DNA of 64,000 nucleotides from Comamonas composti DSM 21721. Lineage in GTDB: Bacteria > Pseudomonadota > Gammaproteobacteria > Burkholderiales > Burkholderiaceae_C. The position numbers were made by a program, and so were the translations under genes. This document shows, piece by piece, positions 8,796 to 17,103 of this stretch. The stretch covers positions 1 to 64,000 of the forward strand of contig NZ_AUCQ01000028.1 of NCBI RefSeq assembly GCF_000429845.1, given 5' to 3'. Numbering within the stretch: position 1 is the first letter of the stretch; the number at the start of each line of letters is the position of its first letter. The notes under the pieces were generated by a model. That model made no database searches. It was not told where the DNA came from and saw nothing but the letters and a program-made list of their open reading frames with translations.

Positions 8796-9824
8796 TTAAA
8801 GGCCCTTGGCCTTGAGCGCCGTGTCCAGGCGCGTGAACACGCGACGCGCATTGCCTTCGTAGACCATGTGCTTTTCCTCGGCCGTGAGGTTTTGCGTGGC
8901 TTCGATATAGCGCTTGGTGTCGTCGTAGTAGTGGCCGGTGCGTGGATCGATGCCGCGCACGGCGCCGATCATCTCGCTGGCGAACAGGATGTTCTTCACC
9001 GGGATGACTTCGGTCAGCAGGTTGATGCCGGGCTGGTGGTAGACGCAGGTGTCGAAGAAGATGTTGTTCAGCAGATGCTCTTCGAGCAGCGGCTTCTTGA
9101 GCTCCTGCGCCAGCCCGCGGAAACGCCCCCAGTGGTAGGGCACGGCGCCGCCGCCATGGGGAATCAGGAACTTGAGCGTGGGAAAGTCCTTGAACAGATC
9201 GCTGGTCAGGCACTGCATGAAGGCCGTGGTGTCGGCATTCAGATAGTGGGCGCCCGTGGTGTGAAAGCAGCTGTTGCAGCTCGTGGACACGTGGACCATG
9301 GCGGGGATGTCGTACTCCACCATCTTCTCGTAGATCGGGTACCAGCTACGGTCGGACAGCGGGGGCGAGCTCCAGTGGCCGCCCGAAGGATCGGGATTGA
9401 GGTTGATGCCCACGTTGCCGTACTGCTCCACGCATTTGACGAGCTCGGGAATGCAGGTCTTGGGGTCCACGCCCGGCGACTGGGGCAGCATGGCTGCGGG
9501 GATGAAGTGCTCGGGGAACAGCTCGGAGACGCGATGGCAAAGCTCGTTGCAGATCGCGGCCCAGGTCGACGAGGTCTCGAAGTCGCCGATGTGGTGGGCC
9601 ATGAAGCTGGCACGCGGGCTGAAGATGGTCAGATCCGAGCCGCGCTCCTTCATGAGCCTGAGCTGGTTGGTCTCGATGGTCTCGCGGATCTCGTCATCGC
9701 TGATCCGCAGGTCGCTGGCCTTGGGCGCCTTGCCCGGCTCCTTGAGGCCTGCGATCTGCAGGTCGCGCCAGGCTCCCAGCGCGGCGGGGGCCGTGGTGTA
9801 GTGGCCGTGAACGTCGATGATCAT
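8796..9824 (-). CDS. pmdE: 4-oxalomesaconate hydratase
   Basis: A 342-residue amidohydrolase-2 family protein (LigJ/PmdE type) that hydrates the 4-oxalomesaconate enol to CHA, the aldolase substrate. The N-terminal MIIDVHGHYTT gives the metal-binding His-x-His. Conserved His residues recur in FLIPHGGGAVPYHWGRF and the FFDTCVYH region. A GGAGAGCATGCA stretch precedes the ATG. It follows pmdK by 43 bp and precedes pmdF. Confidence 0.92.
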   Translation of the reverse strand: MIIDVHGHYTTAPAALGAWRDLQIAGLKEPGKAPKASDLRISDDEIRETIETNQLRLMKERGSDLTIFSPRASFMAHHIGDFETSSTWAAICNELCHRVSELFPEHFIPAAMLPQSPGVDPKTCIPELVKCVEQYGNVGINLNPDPSGGHWSSPPLSDRSWYPIYEKMVEYDIPAMVHVSTSCNSCFHTTGAHYLNADTTAFMQCLTSDLFKDFPTLKFLIPHGGGAVPYHWGRFRGLAQELKKPLLEEHLLNNIFFDTCVYHQPGINLLTEVIPVKNILFASEMIGAVRGIDPRTGHYYDDTKRYIEATQNLTAEEKHMVYEGNARRVFTRLDTALKAKGL

Positions 9825-9867
9825 TGCATGCTCTCCTGTCTTCTTGAAATGAAAATGCCGCGCGCCT

Positions 9868-11247
9868 TCAATGCGCGCCCTGACTTGCGGCCTGTGCGGG
9901 CTCTGCAGTCCTGGCCGGGCTGGCCATTTGCTTGATGACCAGGGCCGCCATGGCGATCAGGCCGGGGATGGCGACCACCGCAAAGATCTGGCTGAAGCCC
10001 AGCTCGCGCGCCGTGAGTTCGGCCACGAGGTAGGAGCCCGCAATGCCGCCGAAGCGGCCAATGCCCAGCATCCAGGCCACGCCCGTGGCGCGGCCGCTCG
10101 TGGGATAAAAGCTTGCGGCCAGCGCCGGCATGGAGGACTGGGCGGTATTCATGATGGTACCGGCCACGAACACGGCCACGACCAGCCAGCCCAGTTGCCC
10201 GGCGGTCTGGCCTATCCACCAGATCGAGGCGGCGGTGAGCGCGTAGCCGATGGCGATGATGCGGTTGGCGTTGAAGCGGTCCATGAGCCAGCCGAAAAAC
10301 ACCGCGCCCACCCCGCCCAGCGGGAACAGCGCCGCGACCAGGGTGCCGGTCTTGGGGTCCAGCCCGGCCTCCTTGAACAGCACGGGCATCCAGTTCATGA
10401 GCGCATAGAAGATCACCAGGCCCATGAAATAGGCCAGCCACAGCATGACCGAGCCCACGCGGTACTCGCGCGAGAGCACCAGGCCCAGGCCGCTCCTGCC
10501 CTGGCCTGCGGGCGCGCTCTCGGTCATCACAAAGCGCTGCACGCCTTGCACGGCATGGCCCGCAATGCGCGCCAGCGTCCTGCGTATGCGCTCCACCGGG
10601 TACTGCCTGGCCACCATGTAGCGCACGGATTCGGGCAGAAAAACGATCAGGGCCACGACCAGCAGCAAGGGCACGGCGCCGCCCAGGATGAGCACGCTGC
10701 GCCAGCCGAAATGCGGAATCATCCAGGCTGCAAGAAAGCCGCCAAAGGCCGCGCCCAGCGGAAAGCCGCAGAACATGGCATTCGTGAGCGTGGCGCGGCG
10801 CGCATCGGGGCAGTACTCGCTCATCAAGGTGACGGCATTCGGCATGGCCGCGCCCAGGCCCACACCCGTGACGAAGCGCAGCAGGGCCAGGGTCTGGATA
10901 TCGGGCGAGAAGCCCGAGGCCAGACAGGCCAGCGCGAACACCGCCACCGAGCCCACGAGCACGCTCTTGCGACCCAGGCGGTCGGCCAGGGGGCCGGCCA
11001 TCAACGCGCCTGCAGCCAGGCCGAACAGGGCTGCGCTGAGCACGGGCGCCAGCGCGGGCTTGCTCACGCCCCACTCGGCGATCAGCGAAGGCGCGATATA
11101 GCCTATGGCTGCGGTATCGAAACCGTCGAGCAAGACAATGAAAAAGCACAGCGCAAACACCAGCCACTGAAAGCCGGAGAACGGATGCTCGTTGAGCAGG
11201 GTCTGCACATTGGCCGTGCTGTTGTCGCGGCCCTGGGGATTGGTCAT
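9868..11247 (-). CDS. pmdK: MFS aromatic acid transporter (PcaK-like)
   Basis: A 459-residue aromatic acid:H+ symporter-type major facilitator with about twelve hydrophobic segments. The motif LLDGFDTAAIGYIAPSL in helix 1 matches the DGxD signature of the AAHS group, and GPLADRLGRKSVL in the helix 2-3 loop is the MFS signature. In this operon it should import protocatechuate or a related aromatic acid. A soluble, Ala-rich tail ends the protein. It lies between the tautomerase gene (106-bp gap) and pmdE (43 bp). An overlapping longer frame over the same interval is a shadow. Confidence 0.9.
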   Translation of the reverse strand: MTNPQGRDNSTANVQTLLNEHPFSGFQWLVFALCFFIVLLDGFDTAAIGYIAPSLIAEWGVSKPALAPVLSAALFGLAAGALMAGPLADRLGRKSVLVGSVAVFALACLASGFSPDIQTLALLRFVTGVGLGAAMPNAVTLMSEYCPDARRATLTNAMFCGFPLGAAFGGFLAAWMIPHFGWRSVLILGGAVPLLLVVALIVFLPESVRYMVARQYPVERIRRTLARIAGHAVQGVQRFVMTESAPAGQGRSGLGLVLSREYRVGSVMLWLAYFMGLVIFYALMNWMPVLFKEAGLDPKTGTLVAALFPLGGVGAVFFGWLMDRFNANRIIAIGYALTAASIWWIGQTAGQLGWLVVAVFVAGTIMNTAQSSMPALAASFYPTSGRATGVAWMLGIGRFGGIAGSYLVAELTARELGFSQIFAVVAIPGLIAMAALVIKQMASPARTAEPAQAASQGAH

Positions 11248-11353
11248 GGCTTGTCTCTCTTGGGTTCACGCGGCCGCATCGCCAGGCGTGGCCGCCACTG
11301 CTCAGCTGCAAAAAAGCCCGCAGCCGGAGCAGCCCGACGGCGAGCCAGGAAGA

Positions 11354-12481
11354 TCAGGATTGCGGGTCCGGCCCGGCCCAGACGGAGCGCGGCACCATAA
11401 CCTCGCCACGCATCAACAGCCTGGCCGTGCGCAGCAGCGCGGCCTTGGTGACCACATCGGGATTGGCCGCGTCGCTGTCCAGCGTCACGCTGAATTCGCC
11501 CGTGGGGTGCTCCACGGACACCGTGACCGGGCCAGCGCCCTGCTCCAGCCGGGCCACGCCCTCGCAGACCGTGCCCGGCATCTTCACGGCCGTGCCCACG
11601 GTGACGGCGGCCAGCACGCCGATGGCGTCATGGCAGACATGGGGGATGAAGCTGCGCGTGGTGATGGCACCGCCGTTTTGCGGCTCGGCGATCAGCGTCA
11701 TCTTCGGGTAGTTCTTGGCCGAGACATCGCCCAGGCCCATGGCCTTGGAGATCTGCATGCGCAGCGCCTCGATGCGGCGCTTGAGATCGGTGTTCGCATT
11801 GAGCTCGGCCGCGCTCTCCAGGCCTGTGACGCCCACATCCGAGGCCTTGAAGATGACCAGGGGCATGCCGTTGTCTATGCAGGTCACGTCCAGCGTGAAG
11901 GGCTCAAGGCCTTCGCCCGTCACCGTGACCGTATCCCTGGGTTGGCCCGTGGGCAGCAGGCCGGAGCAGACCGAACCCGCGGTATCGAGAAAGCTGATCT
12001 CTATGGGCGCCGAGGTTCCTGGCGCGCCGTCTATGCGGGCCGAGCCCTCGTACTCCACCCGCCCGCCCGGCGTCTGCACCGTGATGTCGGCGGCCATGCC
12101 AGTGTTCAGCGTGAGCACGCGAAAGGTGCTGCTCTCGCCGCGCGCGGCCAGCATGCCCGTCTCCAGCGCGAACGGCACCACGCCGGCCAGCATGTTGCCG
12201 CAGTTGGGCGTGGTATCCACCGTGTCCTTTTCGGGCTGGAGCTGGGCGAATAGGAATTCCAGGTCGATGCCCGGCTTGTCCGACAGACTGACCATGCCGA
12301 CCTTGCTGGTCAGCGGATGGGCGCCGCCAATGCCGTCGATCTGGCGCTTGTCGGGCGAGCCCAGGGCCGCAAGCAGCACGCGGTCGCGCGTTGCAAGATC
12401 GGCTGGCAGGTCGCTGGCGCGAAAGAAAGGACCTTTGGATGTGCCGCCACGCATGAGCAGGCAGGGAATCGCCGTTTGCAT
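11354..12481 (-). CDS. pmdU: 4-oxalomesaconate tautomerase (PrpF family)
   Basis: A 375-residue PrpF/GalD-type isomerase, first gene of the operon. It converts the keto form of 4-oxalomesaconate released by PDC hydrolysis to the form used by the hydratase. The family N-terminus PCLLMRGGTSKGPFF and the motif DTTPNCGNMLAGV (catalytic Cys region) are clear; DVTCIDNGMPLVIF follows. I chose the ATG at 12481 (MQTAIPC) because homology starts immediately; an upstream in-frame ATG at 12514 has little support. The position fits the pmdUKEFDABC order I recall from Comamonas. Confidence 0.9.
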   Translation of the reverse strand: MQTAIPCLLMRGGTSKGPFFRASDLPADLATRDRVLLAALGSPDKRQIDGIGGAHPLTSKVGMVSLSDKPGIDLEFLFAQLQPEKDTVDTTPNCGNMLAGVVPFALETGMLAARGESSTFRVLTLNTGMAADITVQTPGGRVEYEGSARIDGAPGTSAPIEISFLDTAGSVCSGLLPTGQPRDTVTVTGEGLEPFTLDVTCIDNGMPLVIFKASDVGVTGLESAAELNANTDLKRRIEALRMQISKAMGLGDVSAKNYPKMTLIAEPQNGGAITTRSFIPHVCHDAIGVLAAVTVGTAVKMPGTVCEGVARLEQGAGPVTVSVEHPTGEFSVTLDSDAANPDVVTKAALLRTARLLMRGEVMVPRSVWAGPDPQS

Positions 12482-12727
12482 CGCTGTCTCGTGAAATCTA
12501 GGAGTAGCTGACATTCTCGGCAAGCCAGGCGTCAAGGCCAAGAGCCTGGAGCCGCTAGCAGCTATACCAATATGGCATAGCTCGAAAGCAAAAAGTTCCA
12601 CTCAAGAATTCAATGGAAAAGCGCTCAACCCATTGCAGATCAAGCGCTTTAAGCTATTTTTTTGAAAGCATTTCATGCTTTCATCACATGACAATAACGT
12701 TGGGTTTGCAGCTCCCGCGCTGAGGCG
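12482..12727 (-). promoter_or_regulatory. Probable pmd operon promoter region with hairpin repeats
   Basis: The 246-bp gap between argA and pmdU (both minus strand) must contain the pmd promoter. It has a near-perfect inverted repeat AGCTATACCA/TGGCATAGCT near 12553-12575 and a CAAGCGCT-type repeat fragment near 12636. I cannot identify a LysR-type operator with confidence, and no pmd regulator gene is adjacent. Confidence 0.4.
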
Positions 12728-14074
12728 TCAGAGCTTTTTGACCAGCACCTGGCTTTTGCGGTCCCAGTTGTACTTGGCCTTGCGCGCCTCGGGCAGCCAC
12801 TCGGGGTCCACGGACTGGAAGCCGCGCTTGATGAACCAGTGCATGGTGCGCGTGGTGAGCACGAACAGGCTCTCCAGCCCCTGGGCCTTGGCGCGCTGCT
12901 CTATGCGCTTGAGCAGCTTCTCGCCGTCGCCCGTGCCCTGACTCTTGGGCGAGACGGTGACGGCCGCCATCTCGCCGGTTCGGGCGCTGGGATAGGGGTA
13001 GAGCGCAGCGCAGCCGAAGATCACGCCGTCGTGCTCGATGATGGTGTAGTGGCCTATGTCGCGTTCGATCTCGGTGCGGCTGCGCTTGACCAGGGTGCCG
13101 TCCTGCTCGAAGGGCTCGATCAGCTGGATGATGCCGGCCACATCATCGGGCGTGGCCTGGCGCAGCTCTTCGAGCTTCTCGTCGATGACCATGGTGCCTA
13201 TGCCGTCGTGCACATAGATCTCCAGCAGCAAGGCCCCGTCGATCGCAAACGGCAGGATGTGGCTGCGCTCCACGCCATGCTCGCAGGCATTCACGCAGTG
13301 CTGCAGATAAAAGCCCGTGTCCGTGGGCAGCAGGGCCGGCGGCAACTCGGCCAGCATGCGGCGCGCGGCCGCCAGCGGCAGCTCGGTGTCTATGGGGTTG
13401 TCCTCACCCATGGACTGGGACGGGTCCTGGCGTATGCCCGGCACCTCGGTCAGAAAGATCAGCTTGTCGGCCTTGAGCTCGATGGCCACGCGCGTGGCCA
13501 CCTCCTCCATGCTGAGGTTGAAGGCCTCGCCCGTGGGTGAGAAACCGAACGGCGAGATCAGCACCAGCGCATCCATGTCCAGCGCGCTCTGGATGCCGGC
13601 CATGTCCACCTTGCGCACCAGACCCGAGTGCTTGAAGTCCACGCCGTCGACAATGCCCACGGGCCTTGCCGTGAGAAAGTTGCCCGAGATCACGCGCACC
13701 CTGGCATCGGCCATGGGCGTGTTCGGCAGGCCCTGGCTGAAGGCAGCCTCGATCTCGTAGCGCAACTGGCCTGCGGCCTCCTGCGCGCAGTCCAGCGCCA
13801 CCGAGTCCGTGATGCGCATGCCGCGTGAATACTGGGCGGCATGGCCCTTGGCTTGCAGTTGCTCGTTGACCTGGGGCCTGAAGCCGTGCACGAGCACGAT
13901 CTTCACTCCCATGGCCTTGATCATGGCCAGATCCTGGACGATGGAGCCGAGCTTGCCCGAAGCAATCGCCTCGCCCGTAAGCCCCACCACAAAGGTCTGA
14001 TGGCGGAACTTGTGGATGTAAGGCGCAACCGACCTGAACCAGGGAACAAAGGTGAAGTTGAAAACAGTGGACAT
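12728..14074 (-). CDS. argA: Amino-acid N-acetyltransferase (N-acetylglutamate synthase)
   Basis: A 448-residue bifunctional-fold enzyme for the first step of arginine synthesis. Residues about 1-285 form an amino-acid-kinase-like domain (VVGLTGEAIASG, KIVLVHGFRPQVNEQL), and residues about 300-440 form a GNAT acetyltransferase domain (TVSPKSQGTGDGEKLLKRI, acetyl-CoA loop). Length matches ArgA. The start at 14074 (MSTVFNF) agrees with the family; the open frame extends further upstream but only through shadow sequence and a terminator. Regulation by arginine is expected from the family. Confidence 0.93.
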   Translation of the reverse strand: MSTVFNFTFVPWFRSVAPYIHKFRHQTFVVGLTGEAIASGKLGSIVQDLAMIKAMGVKIVLVHGFRPQVNEQLQAKGHAAQYSRGMRITDSVALDCAQEAAGQLRYEIEAAFSQGLPNTPMADARVRVISGNFLTARPVGIVDGVDFKHSGLVRKVDMAGIQSALDMDALVLISPFGFSPTGEAFNLSMEEVATRVAIELKADKLIFLTEVPGIRQDPSQSMGEDNPIDTELPLAAARRMLAELPPALLPTDTGFYLQHCVNACEHGVERSHILPFAIDGALLLEIYVHDGIGTMVIDEKLEELRQATPDDVAGIIQLIEPFEQDGTLVKRSRTEIERDIGHYTIIEHDGVIFGCAALYPYPSARTGEMAAVTVSPKSQGTGDGEKLLKRIEQRAKAQGLESLFVLTTRTMHWFIKRGFQSVDPEWLPEARKAKYNWDRKSQVLVKKL

Positions 14075-14106
14075 GGTGTTGCAGGACCTTGCGGGCGGCT
14101 GGGCAG

Positions 14107-14152
14107 AAAAAAAGCCTGGATGCCGGGACACTGTCATCCTCGGCAGCCAGGC
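14107..14152 (-). terminator. Rho-independent terminator after the diheme cytochrome genes
   Basis: On the minus strand the arms at 14141-14152 and 14114-14125 (GCCTGGCTGCCG and CGGCATCCAGGC) pair at 11 of 12 positions and are followed by seven T residues (14107-14113). It lies 80 bp beyond the tsdA-like stop codon and before argA, so it isolates the two units. Confidence 0.8.
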
Positions 14153-14231
14153 AGGCGCCAGTGTAGCGGCATGCCAGGCGTTTGCGCATGTCAAAGCGCA
14201 GCATCCCGGCATGAAAAACGGGCCGACCGGC

Positions 14232-15233
14232 CTACAGACCCTTGAGCAACTGCCCGTGGGCCTGTGTGCCGTACATGGAATAGGGACTGTCGTGGAACTG
14301 CTTGCGCGTCTCGGCCACATTGCCCGTGAAGCGCGGGTCCTGGGGGCGCTCCATGCTGTTGATGTAGAGGGAAACATCCCAGGCCTCCTGGTCGCTGAGC
14401 GTGGGATTGCCGTAAGGCATGTTGTTCTTGATGAAGTTCGCGGCCTTGTCCACTTCATGCATGCCCGCGCCCCAGTTATAGGACTGCTTGCCCCAGAGCG
14501 GCGGGAACACGGTCACGCCACCGGTTTCCTGACCCTGGCCCTTGTCGCCATGGCACAGCGCGCAATTGGCTTCGTACACCTTGGCGCCGCGCTCCACGCT
14601 GGGCTCTTGCTCGGCCTGGCCGACCTTGGCAAAGCCCGCGCCCGGCAGCTTCTCGCCGGTCGGGGCTTTTTGCGCCATCCAGTAGGCATAGGCCTCTACA
14701 GCCACCAGAACATCATGCCCGTCGGCCGGAGCCTTGCCGTTCATGCTGTACATGAAGCAGCCGCGCACGCGCTCGGCGAAGGTGTCCACATGGTCGGTCT
14801 TCTTGCGGTAGGCCGGGTACATGGGATAGGCGCCCCACATGGGCGCCGCGCCCTTGAGGCGGCCTGCATCCAGGTGGCAATTGGCGCAACTCAGCGAATT
14901 GCCCGAGAAGCCCACGGCGTTCGCCGGGGTACGCATGAAGATGGCTTCGCCACGGCGAATCCACTCGCCCATGGGGCCTTCGGGGATATCACGCTCGCCG
15001 GGCGGCGAGAAGGCCACGGGAAGGGCCGAAGCCGCAGCCTGCTGCTGCGCACCGGCCCGGGCCTGGCGAGGCTTTTCGCCTTGCTCAATCTTGGGCAGCA
15101 GCGCCTTTCTGGCCGGCATGCTGGAGGTAATCCCATACAGCAAGGCCCCGCCCAGCACGGCGTACAGGCAGGCTGTGGCAATGTACTCGGGAACGTTCGA
15201 GCCTTGGCTCGCTTTTTGTGCTTGATCGCTCAT
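14232..15233 (-). CDS. tsdA: TsdA-like membrane-anchored diheme cytochrome c (thiosulfate dehydrogenase family)
   Basis: A 333-residue diheme cytochrome anchored by one N-terminal helix (about residues 18-38). Two heme motifs are visible, CANCH (near 118) and CALCH (near 235). Between them GCFMYSMNGKA matches the TsdA motif whose Cys is the unusual axial ligand of heme 1; the spacing of 39 residues from the heme His is close to that family. TsdA oxidises thiosulfate to tetrathionate or runs the reverse. The gene follows a TsdB-like cytochrome by 67 bp. Membrane anchoring rather than free periplasmic location is a difference from the model enzyme. A generic diheme cytochrome role cannot be excluded. 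Confidence 0.65.
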   Translation of the reverse strand: MSDQAQKASQGSNVPEYIATACLYAVLGGALLYGITSSMPARKALLPKIEQGEKPRQARAGAQQQAAASALPVAFSPPGERDIPEGPMGEWIRRGEAIFMRTPANAVGFSGNSLSCANCHLDAGRLKGAAPMWGAYPMYPAYRKKTDHVDTFAERVRGCFMYSMNGKAPADGHDVLVAVEAYAYWMAQKAPTGEKLPGAGFAKVGQAEQEPSVERGAKVYEANCALCHGDKGQGQETGGVTVFPPLWGKQSYNWGAGMHEVDKAANFIKNNMPYGNPTLSDQEAWDVSLYINSMERPQDPRFTGNVAETRKQFHDSPYSMYGTQAHGQLLKGL

Positions 15234-15300
15234 TGTGCTTATCCATGGCGCCGGGCGCCTTGCGCATCGCGTCGAACCGCTCAGCGATGCAACAGGTGTT

Positions 15301-15975
15301 TCATCTCAGGCGGGCGTAATAGGCGGCGACGGCCTTGATGTCTTCGGGCGTGAGCTTGCCGGCGATCTTGCCCATGAGGCCCAGAGGTCCGGGATCGCGC
15401 TGTCCCTTGTTCCAGGCATCGATCTGGGTCTGCATGTAATCTGCAGACAAATGGCCTATCGCGGGGAAGTCCGCGCCCACGCCTACGCCCGAGGGTCCAT
15501 GGCACTGCGCGCAGGCCGGAATTCCATCGGCCCAGCGTCCGCGCTCGACCAGCCAGGCGCCATCGTCATCGCCCCTGGACGGCAAGGGCCCGCGCACAGG
15601 CTTCATGGGCAAAGGCAGGCTCATGTAATAGGCAGCCACATCGGCGCGCTCCTGGTCCGACAAGGCCTTGGCCATGGGCCCCATGACCGGGGACTGGCGT
15701 GCGCCCTCGGCCAGTTGGTCAAGCTGGCGCACCAGATAGCCGGGGCGCTGGCCAGCCAGCGCGGGAAAGCCGGGCATGCCTTCGCCCTTGGCGCCATGGC
15801 AGCTCACGCAGGCCGCAGCGCCCAGAGCCGAGCCTGACTGGGCAATTTTTTCACCGGCAGCGGCATTGCCTTGGACGGTGCTCTGACCGGCCTGGACGGA
15901 AGCCGCGAGCAACAGCACCACACCAACAGCCACCCACGACCTGGATGGGGTCTTTGTATTCAAACGATTCATCAT
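15301..15975 (-). CDS. tsdB: TsdB/cytochrome c4-like diheme cytochrome
   Basis: A 224-residue secreted protein with a signal peptide ending near VQAG and two homologous cytochrome c domains (CVSCH near residue 56 and CAQCH near residue 154), the layout of cytochrome c4. As the partner of TsdA-like proteins it would carry electrons from the dehydrogenase to the terminal oxidase. It is first in the two-gene operon. Starts at 15975 or 15972 are equally plausible (two consecutive Met codons); the ribosome site is weak. Confidence 0.7.
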   Translation of the reverse strand: MMNRLNTKTPSRSWVAVGVVLLLAASVQAGQSTVQGNAAAGEKIAQSGSALGAAACVSCHGAKGEGMPGFPALAGQRPGYLVRQLDQLAEGARQSPVMGPMAKALSDQERADVAAYYMSLPLPMKPVRGPLPSRGDDDGAWLVERGRWADGIPACAQCHGPSGVGVGADFPAIGHLSADYMQTQIDAWNKGQRDPGPLGLMGKIAGKLTPEDIKAVAAYYARLR

Positions 15976-16203
15976 GGGGAAAAGGGTTAGCCCTGCTCCG
16001 GCCTATGGCCTGGAAGACTTGCGCAGGGAAACTGCAGCCGGGAGCCCAGCAATAACGCCCGACCCGGGAATGCCCGGGCCGGCGGACCCGCATCCTAGAG
16101 GGACCGGATTAAGCACGGGTTAATTGACTGCCTGCCGCTGCATGGCATGCAGGCATGTCTGTCGCAGCCCTTTCTCCGCCAGACCTGGAGCATGCCCAGG
16201 CTC

Positions 16204-16244
16204 TCAGAGCCTGTTCATGTTCTCAGAACGTGTTTACGTTCTCA
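16204..16244. repeat. Two tandem 16-bp palindromic elements sharing TCA borders
   Basis: The sequence reads TCA, GAGCCTGTTCATGTTC (16207-16222), TCA, GAACGTGTTTACGTTC (16226-16241), TCA. Both 16-mers are imperfect palindromes related to the termini of the 267-bp elements. The last TCA (16242-16244) is the stop codon of the PaiB-like gene read on the minus strand. Confidence 0.75.
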
Positions 16245-16865
16245 GGGTTTGATGAGCCTCGAAACCGCCGAGGCACCGGGGCCATGATCGCGTGCGAGGT
16301 GCTGGATCAGGCTGAGGCGATCTGCCTGTGTTCGCTGCTGCGACAAAAAACGCTTGCCGCACAGGCTTTCTATCTCCACCTCGAAACCGATCAGCCGACT
16401 CGCAGCAGCAGCCAGGAATTCAGGATCTGTCTGGGATGCAGACCAGGGCGGGATGCGCTGCGCCTCCTGTGCGTGGGCCAAGGACTCAAGATGCGCACGC
16501 ATCCACAAGGCATCATCGATGAGGCGGATGCGGCCTTGCGCCTGCACGGCCACATAGTTCCAGCTGGGCGCATTGCGCCCGCTGCGCTGCCCGTTGACAT
16601 ACCAGGTCGGAGAGATATAAGCATTCGGGCTTTGAAAAAGCACCGTCACGGACTTCATCTCATCACCCATGACCGCCAGATCATGCGACCGGCCGACATG
16701 GCCTGCCAGGCGCCCGAACGGGCCTGCCTCGACCAGGAGCAGAGGCAGCAGGTCCACCTCGATCTGCCCCGCACGGCTCGCGACCAGGGTCGCAAGCGGG
16801 TAGTCACGCATGACCTCGTGCATTTCATGGACCTCTGGCATGGAAAAAAGCGGCTGGACGTACAT
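16242..16865 (-). CDS. PaiB-like FMN-binding protein
   Basis: A 207-residue protein of the FMN-binding negative transcriptional regulator (PaiB) family with a split-barrel flavin fold. The usual N-terminus MYVQPLFSMPEV is present, followed by GRLAGHVGRSHDL and SPNAYISPTWY, typical family motifs. Despite the family name, most members are uncharacterised and may be flavin-dependent. I chose the start at 16865 because AGGG lies 5-8 nt upstream and the family begins there. The stop codon is the border of a repeat element (16204-16244). Confidence 0.8.
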   Translation of the reverse strand: MYVQPLFSMPEVHEMHEVMRDYPLATLVASRAGQIEVDLLPLLLVEAGPFGRLAGHVGRSHDLAVMGDEMKSVTVLFQSPNAYISPTWYVNGQRSGRNAPSWNYVAVQAQGRIRLIDDALWMRAHLESLAHAQEAQRIPPWSASQTDPEFLAAAASRLIGFEVEIESLCGKRFLSQQRTQADRLSLIQHLARDHGPGASAVSRLIKP

Positions 16866-17039
16866 GTTTCCCTGTTTCTCCGAAAGATCCAGCCAGTATC
16901 TGTCAGCGCCCGACAAGCGAAAGTCGCCTCAGTGCCAGAGCCCGCCCCTGTGAAAAATGGACATCACCGCCAAACGGCTGTGGGGCAGCAACGAGAACAC
17001 CAATGGACGGCGAGCACTGACCTCCAAGAGGATGGAGAG

Positions 17040-17060
17040 GAGATCGTGAACACGCTCTTA
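17040..17060. repeat. Solo right-end relic of the MITE-like element
   Basis: GAGATCGTGAACACGCTC (17040-17057) followed by TTA matches the right terminal repeat of the 267-bp elements with the GC-variant spelling seen in the 16-bp elements. No matching left end is found nearby, because the PaiB-like gene occupies that side. It lies 44 bp beyond the sbcB stop codon. Confidence 0.6.
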
Positions 17061-17103
17061 TTCCTCCCCTCTTTGTCGAGATGCGCTGGCTCTGGCAAGC
17101 CCG

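Noticed and set aside
9821..11311. Alternative 496-codon minus-strand frame over pmdK
   Set aside because: Arg/Gly/Ala-rich out-of-frame translation without membrane helices, while the pmdK frame gives a complete MFS carrier.
12728..14458. N-terminally extended argA (576 codons)
   Set aside because: The extra 128 codons cross the cytochrome operon terminator and read as low-complexity sequence; ArgA homology begins at 14074.
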